In this document: positions 8,716-16,120 of the stretch, in pieces | Layout of the letters: each line of letters opens with the position of its first letter | Position numbering within the stretch: the stretch's first letter is position 1 | DNA from: Fuscovulum blasticum DSM 2131 | GTDB taxonomy: Bacteria > Pseudomonadota > Alphaproteobacteria > Rhodobacterales > Rhodobacteraceae | DNA: 64,000 bases | NCBI RefSeq assembly: GCF_003034965.1 | Contig: NZ_PZKE01000008.1 | Coordinates: forward strand, 1 to 64,000 | Reading direction: 5' to 3' | The notes under the pieces: model-generated | What the model saw: the letters and a program-made list of their open reading frames with translations, nothing else | Told to the model about the DNA's origin: nothing | The model's database searches: none | Made by a program: the position numbers and the translations under genes

Positions 8716-9585
8716 ATGCCCAAGGCCCCGCGCATCTCGTTCGAGTTCTTCCCGCCGCAGACGCTGGATGCGTCGTTCCGGCTGTGGGAAACCGTGCAGG
8801 CGCTGGCGCCGATGGGGCCGGAATTCGTGTCGGTGACCTATGGCGCCGGCGGCACCACCCGCAAGCTGACACATGACGCGGTGGCCACCATCCACCGCAA
8901 CTATGGCCTGAACGTCGCCGCGCATCTGACCTGCGTGCAGGCAACCCGCGCCGAAACCCTTGAAATCGCGGCCTCTTATGCCGATGCCGGCGTGACCGAG
9001 ATCGTCGCCCTGCGGGGCGATGCCCCCAAGGGCGCGGATCGGTTCACCCCGCATCCCGAAGGGTTCGCCTCCAGTGTGGAACTGGTCGAGGCGCTGGCCC
9101 GCACCGGAAAGTTCAAGGTCCGTGTCGGCGCCTACCCCGAACCGCACCCCGACAGCACCGGCACCGCCGCCGACGTGGACTTCCTCAAGCGCAAGATCGA
9201 CGCTGGCGCGACCAGCGCCATAACCCAGTTCTTCTTTGAAGCCGACACCTTCTTCCGCTTCCGCGATCAATGCGCCAAGGTCGGCATCACCGCCCCCATC
9301 ATCCCCGGCATCCTGCCGATCACCAGTTGGGACGGGGCGAAGAAATTCGCCACCCGCTGCGGCGGCAGCGTGCCGAAGAAGCTGGACGAAGCCTTCACCC
9401 GCGCCATCAAGGACGGCCGCGAGGAGTTGTATGCGCTGGCCCATTGCACCGCGCTCTGCGACCGGCTGATCGAAGGCGGCGTCGAAGACCTCCATTTCTA
9501 CACCCTGAACCGCCCGCATCTGACGCGCGAAGTCGTGCGCGCCCTTGGCATTCAGACCCCGGTCGTTCTGGAAAAGGTTGCCTGA
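8716..9585 (+). CDS. metF: 5,10-methylenetetrahydrofolate reductase
   Basis: MetF reduces methylene-THF to 5-methyl-THF for methionine synthesis, with FAD. The 289-residue barrel has the opening ISFEFFPPQ, VTYGAGGTTR, ALRGDAPKG and ITQFFFEADTFFRFRD, all typical. I place the start at the ATG at 8716 (MPKAPRISF) because AAGGAGAAG lies just upstream; the further in-frame ATG at 8647 falls inside the palindromic operator. A rho-independent terminator closes the unit. Confidence 0.95.
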   Translation: MPKAPRISFEFFPPQTLDASFRLWETVQALAPMGPEFVSVTYGAGGTTRKLTHDAVATIHRNYGLNVAAHLTCVQATRAETLEIAASYADAGVTEIVALRGDAPKGADRFTPHPEGFASSVELVEALARTGKFKVRVGAYPEPHPDSTGTAADVDFLKRKIDAGATSAITQFFFEADTFFRFRDQCAKVGITAPIIPGILPITSWDGAKKFATRCGGSVPKKLDEAFTRAIKDGREELYALAHCTALCDRLIEGGVEDLHFYTLNRPHLTREVVRALGIQTPVVLEKVA

Positions 9586-9622
9586 TTTCAGCCTGTTGAA
9601 GGCTTGTCCCCGTCTCCCTGTC

Positions 9623-9660
9623 CGGCCCCCTTTGCCCCTGTGGCGGGGGGCCGCTTTTTT
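9623..9660 (+). terminator. Rho-independent terminator after metF
   Basis: The stem CGGCCCCC (9623-9630) / GGGGGCCG (9646-9653) is followed by six T residues at 9655-9660, 38 nt past the metF stop. Confidence 0.85.
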
Positions 9661-9722
9661 GCCGGGCTTGCCCTGCGGACGCGATCGGCTAAGGTCGGGC
9701 GACCTGTCGGAAGGACGCCGCG

Positions 9723-10163
9723 ATGCCGAAGCTGATCACCCTGTTGAACGGGCCGAACCTGAACCTGCTGGGTCAGCGCCAGCCCGAAATCTATGGCCGC
9801 GAGACGCTGGAGGATGTGGTGTCGGCCACCGCCGAACTGGCCGAGGATCTGGGCCTGAACATCCGCGCCCTGCAATCCAACCACGAAGGCCAGTTGGTTG
9901 ACTGGATTCAGGCCGCGCGCGGAACCTCGGCCGGGATCATCATCAATCCCGGCGCCTATTCGCACACCTCGGTGGCGATCCTGGATGCGCTGAACGCCTT
10001 TGAAGGCCCGGTGCTTGAGGTGCATATCTCGAATATCCACAAGCGCGAACCGTTCCGCCACCATTCCCATGTGTCAACCCGCGCCGACGGGGTGATCGCC
10101 GGGTTCGGCACCGAGGGCTATCTGCTGGCCCTGCGCCGGATGGCAACGCTGGTGCTGAAATGA
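9723..10163 (+). CDS. aroQ: Type II 3-dehydroquinate dehydratase
   Basis: This 146-residue enzyme dehydrates 3-dehydroquinate to 3-dehydroshikimate in the shikimate pathway. It shows the family order: [19 protein letters not shown] with catalytic Y24, the NPGAYSHTS block near residues 75-83, and H101 in [17 protein letters not shown]. The length is usual for the type II dodecameric class. An AGGACG ribosome site precedes the ATG. The stop overlaps the next gene's ATG (ATGA), so the two are probably translated together. Confidence 0.96.
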   Translation: MPKLITLLNGPNLNLLGQRQPEIYGRETLEDVVSATAELAEDLGLNIRALQSNHEGQLVDWIQAARGTSAGIIINPGAYSHTSVAILDALNAFEGPVLEVHISNIHKREPFRHHSHVSTRADGVIAGFGTEGYLLALRRMATLVLK

Positions 10164-10930
10164 CCCTGCCGGTCAACGCCTTCAAGCGCGCCTTGCGGGA
10201 CGGGCGGTCGCAGATCGGCATCTGGAACACCATCCCCGGCCCGGTGGTGGCCGAACTGCTGGCCGGCGCCGGGTTCGACTGGGTGCTGCTGGACACCGAA
10301 CATGCGCTGACCGACATCCCCGACATCTTTGCCATGTTGCAGGCGGTGGCGGCCTATCCGGTGTCGGCGGTGGTGCGGCCGCAGACCAATGACACCGTGC
10401 TGATCAAGCGGTTGCTGGACCATGGCGCGCAGACGCTGCTGTTGCCTTACGTCCAGTCGGCGGCCGAGGCCGAGGCGGCGGTGCGCGCCATGCGCTATGC
10501 CCCGCGCGGGGTGCGCGGCGTGTCGGGAATGACCCGCGCCAGCCGCTATGGCGCGATCCCCGATTACGTCCAGCGCGCCGAGGAAGAGTTGTGCCTTCTG
10601 GTGCAGGTCGAAACCGCCGAGGCCCTGGCGCAGATCGAGGCGATTGCCGCGGTTGACGGGGTGGACGGGTTGTTCATCGGGCCGTCCGATCTTGCCGCTT
10701 CGATGGGCCATCCGGGCAATGCGCGCCACCCCGAGGTGGTGGCCGCGATCGACGACGCGATCCGCCGGATCGTCGCCACCGGCAAGGCGGCCGGCATCCT
10801 GACGCTGGACCCGGCCTATGCCCGGCACTGTCTGGAACTGGGCACCAGTTTCACCGCCGTCGGGGTGGATATGGCCCTGCTGCGGGCGGCCGCGTCCGAT
10901 CTGGCCAAGGCGTTCGGACGGGGCGCGTAG
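10160..10930 (+). CDS. HpcH/HpaI family class II aldolase (4-hydroxy-2-oxoheptanedioate aldolase-like)
   Basis: The 256-residue protein has the pyruvate-aldolase barrel motifs: [46 protein letters not shown] with the metal-binding Glu, and [14 protein letters not shown]. The family splits 4-hydroxy-2-oxo acids into pyruvate plus an aldehyde using a divalent metal. The substrate cannot be assigned. No other aromatic meta-cleavage genes are nearby, so a role in homoprotocatechuate catabolism is not supported by context. Its start overlaps the aroQ stop by 4 nt. Confidence 0.88.
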   Translation: MTLPVNAFKRALRDGRSQIGIWNTIPGPVVAELLAGAGFDWVLLDTEHALTDIPDIFAMLQAVAAYPVSAVVRPQTNDTVLIKRLLDHGAQTLLLPYVQSAAEAEAAVRAMRYAPRGVRGVSGMTRASRYGAIPDYVQRAEEELCLLVQVETAEALAQIEAIAAVDGVDGLFIGPSDLAASMGHPGNARHPEVVAAIDDAIRRIVATGKAAGILTLDPAYARHCLELGTSFTAVGVDMALLRAAASDLAKAFGRGA

Positions 10931-10949
10931 CCCGGAAAAGCTGTGTTCG

Positions 10950-10984
10950 CCTGTGCGTCCGGCCCCCGAGGCAAGACGCACAGG
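10950..10984. terminator. Hairpin between convergent aldolase and bioY genes
   Basis: CCTGTGCGTC at 10950-10959 pairs perfectly with GACGCACAGG at 10975-10984 across a 15-nt loop. It lies between two convergent genes and could end transcription in both directions, though T-runs are weak. Confidence 0.5.
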
Positions 10985-10997
10985 GCAAGTTGCGGGC

Positions 10998-11540
10998 TCA
11001 GGCGCGCGACAGCAGGGCGCCGGGGCGCATCCGGGCAATGGCCTGGGTGACGAAGCCGGCCAGAACCACCTTCAGCGCGTCACCCGGCAGGAAGGCGCCG
11101 GTCAGCATCGCGGCTTCGGCGGGCGTCTTGTCCAGCATCACCGACATGCCGGCGATGCCGAACAGATACAGCACCGCGATCCCGCCAATGGCCGAAGCCG
11201 CGCCGGCCGCCAGGCCGACGGGCAGGGTTGTGCGTTCCATCAGCCAGCCAATGACGAAGGCCGCGATGGGGAAGCCGATCAGGAAGCCCACGGTCGGCCC
11301 GACAAAGACGCCAAGCCCGCCCCGTCCGCCCGACAGAAGCGGCAGGCCGGTTGCGACAAGCGCCAGGAACAGCAGCACCGCCAGCGCGCCGCGCCTGGCC
11401 CCCAGAACGGTGCCGCAGAGCATGATGCCCAGCGACTGGGCGGTGATCGGCACGCCGGTCGCCAGCGTGATCTGCGGCACAAGGCCAAGGATCGCCACAA
11501 GGGCCGCGAAAAGGGCGATATGCGTCAGGCTGCGTTCCAT
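10998..11540 (-). CDS. bioY: Biotin transporter substrate-capture protein BioY
   Basis: BioY is the S component of the biotin ECF transporter. The 180-residue protein is almost wholly hydrophobic with about six membrane segments; LGLVPQITLATGVPITAQSL, FVGPTVGFLIGFPIAAFVIG and LPGDALKVVLAG are typical BioY stretches. The start at 11540 (MERSLTHIALFAAL) has AGGAGA upstream. It is the last gene of bioM-bioN-bioY, 35 bp after bioN. I looked for a BioR-type TTATAGATAA operator ahead of the operon and saw none. Confidence 0.93.
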   Translation of the reverse strand: MERSLTHIALFAALVAILGLVPQITLATGVPITAQSLGIMLCGTVLGARRGALAVLLFLALVATGLPLLSGGRGGLGVFVGPTVGFLIGFPIAAFVIGWLMERTTLPVGLAAGAASAIGGIAVLYLFGIAGMSVMLDKTPAEAAMLTGAFLPGDALKVVLAGFVTQAIARMRPGALLSRA

Positions 11541-11575
11541 GCGAAGGGGGTCTCCTGTTCTGCGCTGCAGCAGGG

Positions 11576-12172
11576 TTACTCTGCCCCGCCCCGTGCACGC
11601 AAGGCTTCTGCCGCCTGATCCGCATCGTCCAGCGCGGCCAGCGTGGCCGGGACCAGCACCCGCCAGCCGGGGCGCCGCGGGCTGCGGGCGCGCCAGGCCT
11701 CGGTGATCTGGACCATGCGCGCGGCCAGCGTGGGAATGAAGCGGATCACCAGCGCGAAGGCCAGCGCCAGCCGCCGGGGCGGCAGAAGGGGCGCCAGCGG
11801 CGCGGCCAGCCGTTCCAGCACGGTGATCATGTCGGAAAGCCGGGTGGTCATGGTCACCAGGTTCGCCGCCGCCACTGCCGTGACCATCCGCAGGATCACC
11901 GCCGCGCCCGCGGCCGCCTCGCCGATCCACAGGTGCCAGGCCGCCACCACCGCGACAAAGGGCCAAAGTGGCCGCAACATCCGCGCCGCATGGGTGGTGA
12001 AGGCGGCCCCCCATGGCACATGCAGGGCCACAACGCCCCCAAGGGCCAGCGCCAGCGCCACAGGCGATTTCAGCCAGAACAGCACCACGGTGAACGCGGC
12101 CAGCGCGGCCAGCTTTGCCCCGGCGGGCAGGCGGTGCAGCGGCGTTTCAACCGGCGAGGTCAGTGTCAGCAT
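11576..12172 (-). CDS. bioN: Biotin transporter ECF transmembrane protein BioN
   Basis: This 198-residue membrane protein belongs to the CbiQ/EcfT family that couples the ATPase to BioY. It has several membrane helices (LAALAAFTVVLFWLKSPVAL, FVAVVAAWHLWI) and ends with EALRARGG, the Ala-Arg-Gly coupling motif that contacts the ATPase. The ATG at 12172 lies inside the 3' end of bioM, giving a 26-bp overlap and probable translational coupling. Confidence 0.9.
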   Translation of the reverse strand: MLTLTSPVETPLHRLPAGAKLAALAAFTVVLFWLKSPVALALALGGVVALHVPWGAAFTTHAARMLRPLWPFVAVVAAWHLWIGEAAAGAAVILRMVTAVAAANLVTMTTRLSDMITVLERLAAPLAPLLPPRRLALAFALVIRFIPTLAARMVQITEAWRARSPRRPGWRVLVPATLAALDDADQAAEALRARGGAE

Positions 12173-12917
12173 CGGCCTCTCCGATCCGGGCCATTTCGGC
12201 GATGAAGGCCGGCAGCACCGTTGCGGGCGGGCCATCCTGCCGCACCCGGCCCGCCTCAAGCCAGATCACCCGGTCGGAGGTGCCAACGGCGGCGGGATCA
12301 TGGCTGATGGTGATCAGCCGCTGGGGCAGGGCGGCCAGCCGCCGCGACAGGCGCGCGATGGTGGGCAGGTCCAGCCCGGCAAAGGGTTCATCCAGCAGAA
12401 TGGTGCCGGGCTGCATCAGCAGCACAGCCAGAAGGCAAAGGTAATGCCGCTGCCCGCCCGACAGCGTGCTGACCGGGGCCTTGGCCCAATGCGCCCGGCC
12501 CTCGGCTGCCAGCGCGGTTTGTGCTGCCGCTATTGCTTGCGCTTGCGCAAGCCCCTGCTGGCGCAGGCCAAAGGCCAGCTCCTCCTCGACCGTTGGGAAC
12601 AGGATCTGGTGATCGGGGTTCTGGAACAGGATGCCGATCCGGGTCAGCGCGGCCTTGCGGTCGGTATAGGGGGCGATCCCGTCGATCAGCACCTGCCCGG
12701 ACGCCGGGGCGATCAGCCCGGCGATCAGCCGCAGAAGCGTGGTCTTGCCGCTGCCATTGCGGCCGACGATCCCGATCCGCCGTTCGGTCAGATCCAGCCG
12801 CAGCGGGTGCAGGATGGTCTTGCCGCCCAGCATCACCGGGCCGGTCTCCAGCCGGATGCCGCCGTCAGGCGGGGCCGCAGGGTGCGGTGCAAAGGGGGAA
12901 GGGGGCGTTCCTGTCAC
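12147..12917 (-). CDS. bioM: Biotin transporter ATP-binding protein BioM
   Basis: BioM is the ATPase of the biotin ECF transporter. The 256-residue protein has Walker A GRNGSGKTT at 52-60, a Q-loop FQNPDHQ near 99, signature TLSGGQRH near 151 and Walker B TILLDEP at 172-178, in the CbiO/EcfA pattern. The likely start is a GTG at 12917; a nearby ATG at 12930 is out of frame. The GTG start would give a Pro-rich leader of about 20 residues, so a start further inside cannot be excluded. First gene of the operon. Confidence 0.9.
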   Translation of the reverse strand: MTGTPPSPFAPHPAAPPDGGIRLETGPVMLGGKTILHPLRLDLTERRIGIVGRNGSGKTTLLRLIAGLIAPASGQVLIDGIAPYTDRKAALTRIGILFQNPDHQILFPTVEEELAFGLRQQGLAQAQAIAAAQTALAAEGRAHWAKAPVSTLSGGQRHYLCLLAVLLMQPGTILLDEPFAGLDLPTIARLSRRLAALPQRLITISHDPAAVGTSDRVIWLEAGRVRQDGPPATVLPAFIAEMARIGEADADTDLAG

Positions 12918-13023
12918 GGGGCTGGTCCATCAGGCATGGCCCTGCCTTCTACGGCGCGCATCCCGCGCTGTCAATACGAAAGCCCGGCCGGGCGCCTTGG
13001 CAACCGGCCGGGCAAGGGGCTGA

Positions 13024-13287
13024 TCAGCAGGCCGCGATGTAGGTCTGGCCGGCCGAGTTGCGATAGTAGCACTGGCCCGGCGTGCTGGTCTTGCCAAGGA
13101 AGGTGCCGGCCACAGCGCCGACGGCCGCGCCAACCAGCGCCCCCTTGGTCTTGTCGGAATCCGACGACACGGCATAGCCAGCCGCGGCGCCGCCGACGGC
13201 GCCCAGCATGGTATTCTGTTCCGGCGTCGTGGTGCAGGCGCTGAGAGCCAGCGCGGCGACGGGAAGAGCAAGAAGAAGCGCTTTCAT
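13024..13287 (-). CDS. Small glycine-zipper lipoprotein
   Basis: The 87-residue protein has a lipoprotein signal (MKALLLALPVAALALSAC, lipid Cys C18) and two glycine-zipper helices (MLGAVGGAAAGYAV, ALVGAAVGAVAGTFLG). Two further Cys in its C-terminus (QCYYRN, YIAAC) may form a disulfide. Such proteins insert into or decorate the outer membrane; no specific function is known. It closely resembles the lipoprotein at 33004-33243 in zipper layout and in the KTKGAL motif, so the two are probably paralogues. Confidence 0.82.
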   Translation of the reverse strand: MKALLLALPVAALALSACTTTPEQNTMLGAVGGAAAGYAVSSDSDKTKGALVGAAVGAVAGTFLGKTSTPGQCYYRNSAGQTYIAAC

Positions 13288-13382
13288 GGTTACCTCTATG
13301 GATTACTGGCTTGGCGGGTTTCGGGCAAAGATTCGGTGCCAAAGTACCTTTGACGTTCCGCCACTTTGCCCGCCTCCGTCAA

Positions 13383-14660
13383 TCATCCGTTGCGGGCAGC
13401 CGCGACGGATTGCTCAAGGATAGTCATTGCCTCGGCAAAATGCGCCTCGGGAATGGTGATCGGGGCCAGGAAGCGGATCACGTTTCCGTAAACGCCGCAG
13501 GTCAGCAGGATCAGCCCGCGCTTCAGCGCCTCAAGCCGGACGCGGGTGGTGAAGCCGGCGTCGGGCTCCTTGCTGCCCGGCTTGCCGAATTCCACGGCAA
13601 CCATGAAGCCGGGGCCGCGGATGTCCATGATCTCGGGCGTGGTGGCGCGGATGGCCTCCAGCTTCTGCTTCAGCCGGCTGCCCAGTTCGTTGGCCCGCGC
13701 GCAAAGGTCTTCTTCCTCGATCACGTCCAGCACGGCATTGGCTGCGGCCACACCCAGCGGGTTGCCGGCATAGGTGCCGCCAAGCCCGCCCGGCTGGCTG
13801 GCATCCATCAGGTCGGCCCGCCCGGTCACGGCCGAGATGGGCAGGCCGCCGCCCAGACCCTTGGCCATGCAGGTGATGTCGGCGGCCACGCCATGGGCCT
13901 GCATCGCGAACATGGTGCCGGTGCGGGCAAAGCCGGTCTGCACCTCGTCGGCGATCATCACGATGCCATGGTCATCGCACAGCTTGCGGACGGCCTTCAC
14001 CAGATCGGTCGGCGCGGGGTAGAAGCCGCCTTCGCCCTGCACCGGCTCCATGATGATCGCGGCCACGCGGGCCGGGTCGACATCGGCCTTGAACAGCTTC
14101 TGGATGCCCTCCAGCGCCACGGCGGTCGGGACGCCATGTACCTCCTGCGGGAAAGGCACATGATAGACATCGGGCATCATCTGGCCAAAACCCTTCTTGT
14201 AGGGTTCGACCTTGCCGGTCAGCGTCATGCCCATGAAGGTGCGGCCGTGGAAGGCGCCGCCGAAGGCGATCACGGCATTGCGGCCGGTGGCGATGCGGGC
14301 AATCTTGACCGCGTTTTCAACGGCCTCGGCGCCGGTCGTGGCGAAGATCGTCTTCTTCTTCCAGTTCCCCGGAACCTTCTCGTTCAGCCGTTCGGCCAGG
14401 CGGATGTAGTTTTCATAGGGCAGCACCTGGTGGCAGGTGTGGGTGAAGCGGCCCATCTGTTCGGCCACGGCGGCCATGACCTTGGGGTGGCAATGGCCGG
14501 TGTTAACCACGGCAATGCCGGCGGCAAAGTCGATGTAGCGGTTGCCCTCGATATCCCAGACCTCGGCGTTCAGCGCGCGGTCGGCATAGATCTGGGTGGT
14601 CATCCCCACCCCGCGCGAGACCGCCTCGTCCCGGCGCTTGGCGACATCTGCATTCTTCAT
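13383..14660 (-). CDS. gabT: 4-aminobutyrate aminotransferase
   Basis: GabT transfers the amino group of GABA to 2-oxoglutarate, giving succinate semialdehyde, with PLP. The 425-residue class III aminotransferase has NTGHCHPKVMAAVAEQ, TTGAEAVENAVKIAR, the PLP-contacting IADEVQTGFARTG and the Schiff-base lysine in CMAKGLGGGLP. I placed the start at the ATG at 14660 (MKNADVAKRR) because AGGAG precedes it; upstream in-frame sequence is antisense to dprA. No succinate-semialdehyde dehydrogenase gene is adjacent. A TTTGATCAAA palindrome lies 45 bp upstream, shared with the glutamine synthetase region at 48.9 kb. Confidence 0.92.
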   Translation of the reverse strand: MKNADVAKRRDEAVSRGVGMTTQIYADRALNAEVWDIEGNRYIDFAAGIAVVNTGHCHPKVMAAVAEQMGRFTHTCHQVLPYENYIRLAERLNEKVPGNWKKKTIFATTGAEAVENAVKIARIATGRNAVIAFGGAFHGRTFMGMTLTGKVEPYKKGFGQMMPDVYHVPFPQEVHGVPTAVALEGIQKLFKADVDPARVAAIIMEPVQGEGGFYPAPTDLVKAVRKLCDDHGIVMIADEVQTGFARTGTMFAMQAHGVAADITCMAKGLGGGLPISAVTGRADLMDASQPGGLGGTYAGNPLGVAAANAVLDVIEEEDLCARANELGSRLKQKLEAIRATTPEIMDIRGPGFMVAVEFGKPGSKEPDAGFTTRVRLEALKRGLILLTCGVYGNVIRFLAPITIPEAHFAEAMTILEQSVAAARNG

Positions 14661-14704
14661 CGGTGCAACTCCTGCTGTGCGGGGCATCCACCCCTTTGGG
14701 GCCA

Positions 14705-14714
14705 TTTGATCAAA
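14705..14714. promoter_or_regulatory. TTTGATCAAA palindrome upstream of gabT
   Basis: A perfect 10-bp palindrome 45-54 bp before the gabT start, preceded on the gene strand by GGCGGAAC. Matching palindromes occur at 48912-48923 and 53109-53118. Confidence 0.5.
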
Positions 14715-14873
14715 GTTCCGCCCCCGCATCAATCCGCAGGGGTAAGGCCAAATCCCCGCTTTCGGTCGGGCCAGATCGGCGGGGCGAGAGTCCGGAGATA
14801 TTCCTCGGGCATGTTCACACACTATTAACCATCCCCGGGCCAATCTCCGACTCGCGAATGAGGCGAGGCGGTC

Positions 14874-16034
14874 ATGACGGACGGTCGGATTTCGAACCCC
14901 ACACACCCCACCCCACCCCGAACGGAGGATGATCGTCTGGATCGCCTTCGCCTCATTCGTTCCCGCAGGGTTGGCCCGGCCACCTATCACCGGCTGATGG
15001 CCGAACACGGCTCGGCCCGCGCCGCACTTGCGGCGCTGCCCGAAGTGGCCCGCGCCGCCGGGGTGCCGGATTACCGGACCTGTCCCATCGAAGTGGCGCG
15101 CGCCGAAATGGCCGAAGGGCGGCTTGCCGGCGCGGTGCCGCTGTTCCACGGTGCGCCGGATTACCCGGCGTCGCTGCTGGCGCTCTCCGACGCGCCGCCC
15201 GTGCTGTGGCTGCAGGGCGATGCGGGTCTGCTGGCGCGGCCCATGGTGGCGTTGGTGGGGGCCCGCAATGCCTCGTCCCTGGGCATCCGCATGGCGCGGC
15301 GGCTGGCCGAAGGGCTGGGGCAGGCGGGCTATGTCGTGGTTTCGGGTCTGGCGCGCGGCATCGATTCCGAGGCGCATATGGCGGCCATGGCCACCGGCAC
15401 GCTGGCGGTTCAGGCCGGCGGGGTTGAGGTGATCTATCCCGAAGAAAACACCGCCCTGGCCGAAGAGATCCGCCTGAAAGGCGCCCGCCTGTCCGAACAG
15501 CCGATGGGCACCCAGCCACAGACGCGGCATTTCCCGCAGCGCAACCGCATCATCGCGGGGCTGGCGCAGGCCGTTGTGGTGGTCGAGGCGGCCGCCCGGT
15601 CGGGCAGCCTGATCACCGCCCGCATGGCGCTGGATCAGGGGCGCGAGGTGATGGCGGTGCCGGGCCACCCGTTCGACGCCCGCGCCTCGGGCTGCAACAT
15701 GCTGATCCGCGACGGCGCCACCCTTGTCCGCGGCCCGGCCGATATTCTTGAGGCGCTTGGCCAGATCGGCGCGCAATTCGACGAAACCGGCGAGGTGCCG
15801 GCCGACATGTCCGCCCCGCCGCTGCCCGGTCCGGTGCCGCCGTCGCGCCCGCTGGCCGAGGCGGCCGAGTTGCACAGCCGCATCCTGGCCCGGCTTGGCC
15901 CCAGCCCGACGGCGGAAGACCAGTTGATCCGCGATCTGGCGTTGCCCCCGGCGCGGCTGGCCCCCGAGATCCTGACGCTGGAGCTGGAGGGGCGCATCCA
16001 GCGCCATCCCGGCGGGCTGCTGGCGCGGCTCTGA
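14874..16034 (+). CDS. dprA: DNA-protecting/processing protein DprA
   Basis: DprA binds incoming single-stranded DNA and loads RecA during natural transformation. The 386-residue protein has an N-terminal helical region, the Rossmann-like core (VALVGARNASSLGIRMARRL, SGLARGIDSEAH, RNRIIAGLAQAVVVVEA, SGSLITA) and a C-terminal winged-helix-like segment (SPTAEDQLIRDLALP). The N-terminal 18 residues are Thr/Pro-rich and not conserved-looking, so a start a little further in is possible. It is divergent from gabT and precedes topA, a common dprA-topA order in bacteria. Confidence 0.94.
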   Translation: MTDGRISNPTHPTPPRTEDDRLDRLRLIRSRRVGPATYHRLMAEHGSARAALAALPEVARAAGVPDYRTCPIEVARAEMAEGRLAGAVPLFHGAPDYPASLLALSDAPPVLWLQGDAGLLARPMVALVGARNASSLGIRMARRLAEGLGQAGYVVVSGLARGIDSEAHMAAMATGTLAVQAGGVEVIYPEENTALAEEIRLKGARLSEQPMGTQPQTRHFPQRNRIIAGLAQAVVVVEAAARSGSLITARMALDQGREVMAVPGHPFDARASGCNMLIRDGATLVRGPADILEALGQIGAQFDETGEVPADMSAPPLPGPVPPSRPLAEAAELHSRILARLGPSPTAEDQLIRDLALPPARLAPEILTLELEGRIQRHPGGLLARL

Positions 16035-16120
16035 CGCGGGTCAGGTCTGCCCCGGTTGACATTCCGTCCCCTAGGCCCACATTTGCCGCGCCATTCTGAG
16101 GGCGATCCGAAAGGGGCTCC

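Noticed and set aside
13383-16007. Minus-strand 874-codon open frame containing gabT
   Set aside because: Only 13383-14660 is gabT. The upstream 449 codons are antisense to dprA, with Arg/His/Gln-rich composition and no ribosome site at their start.
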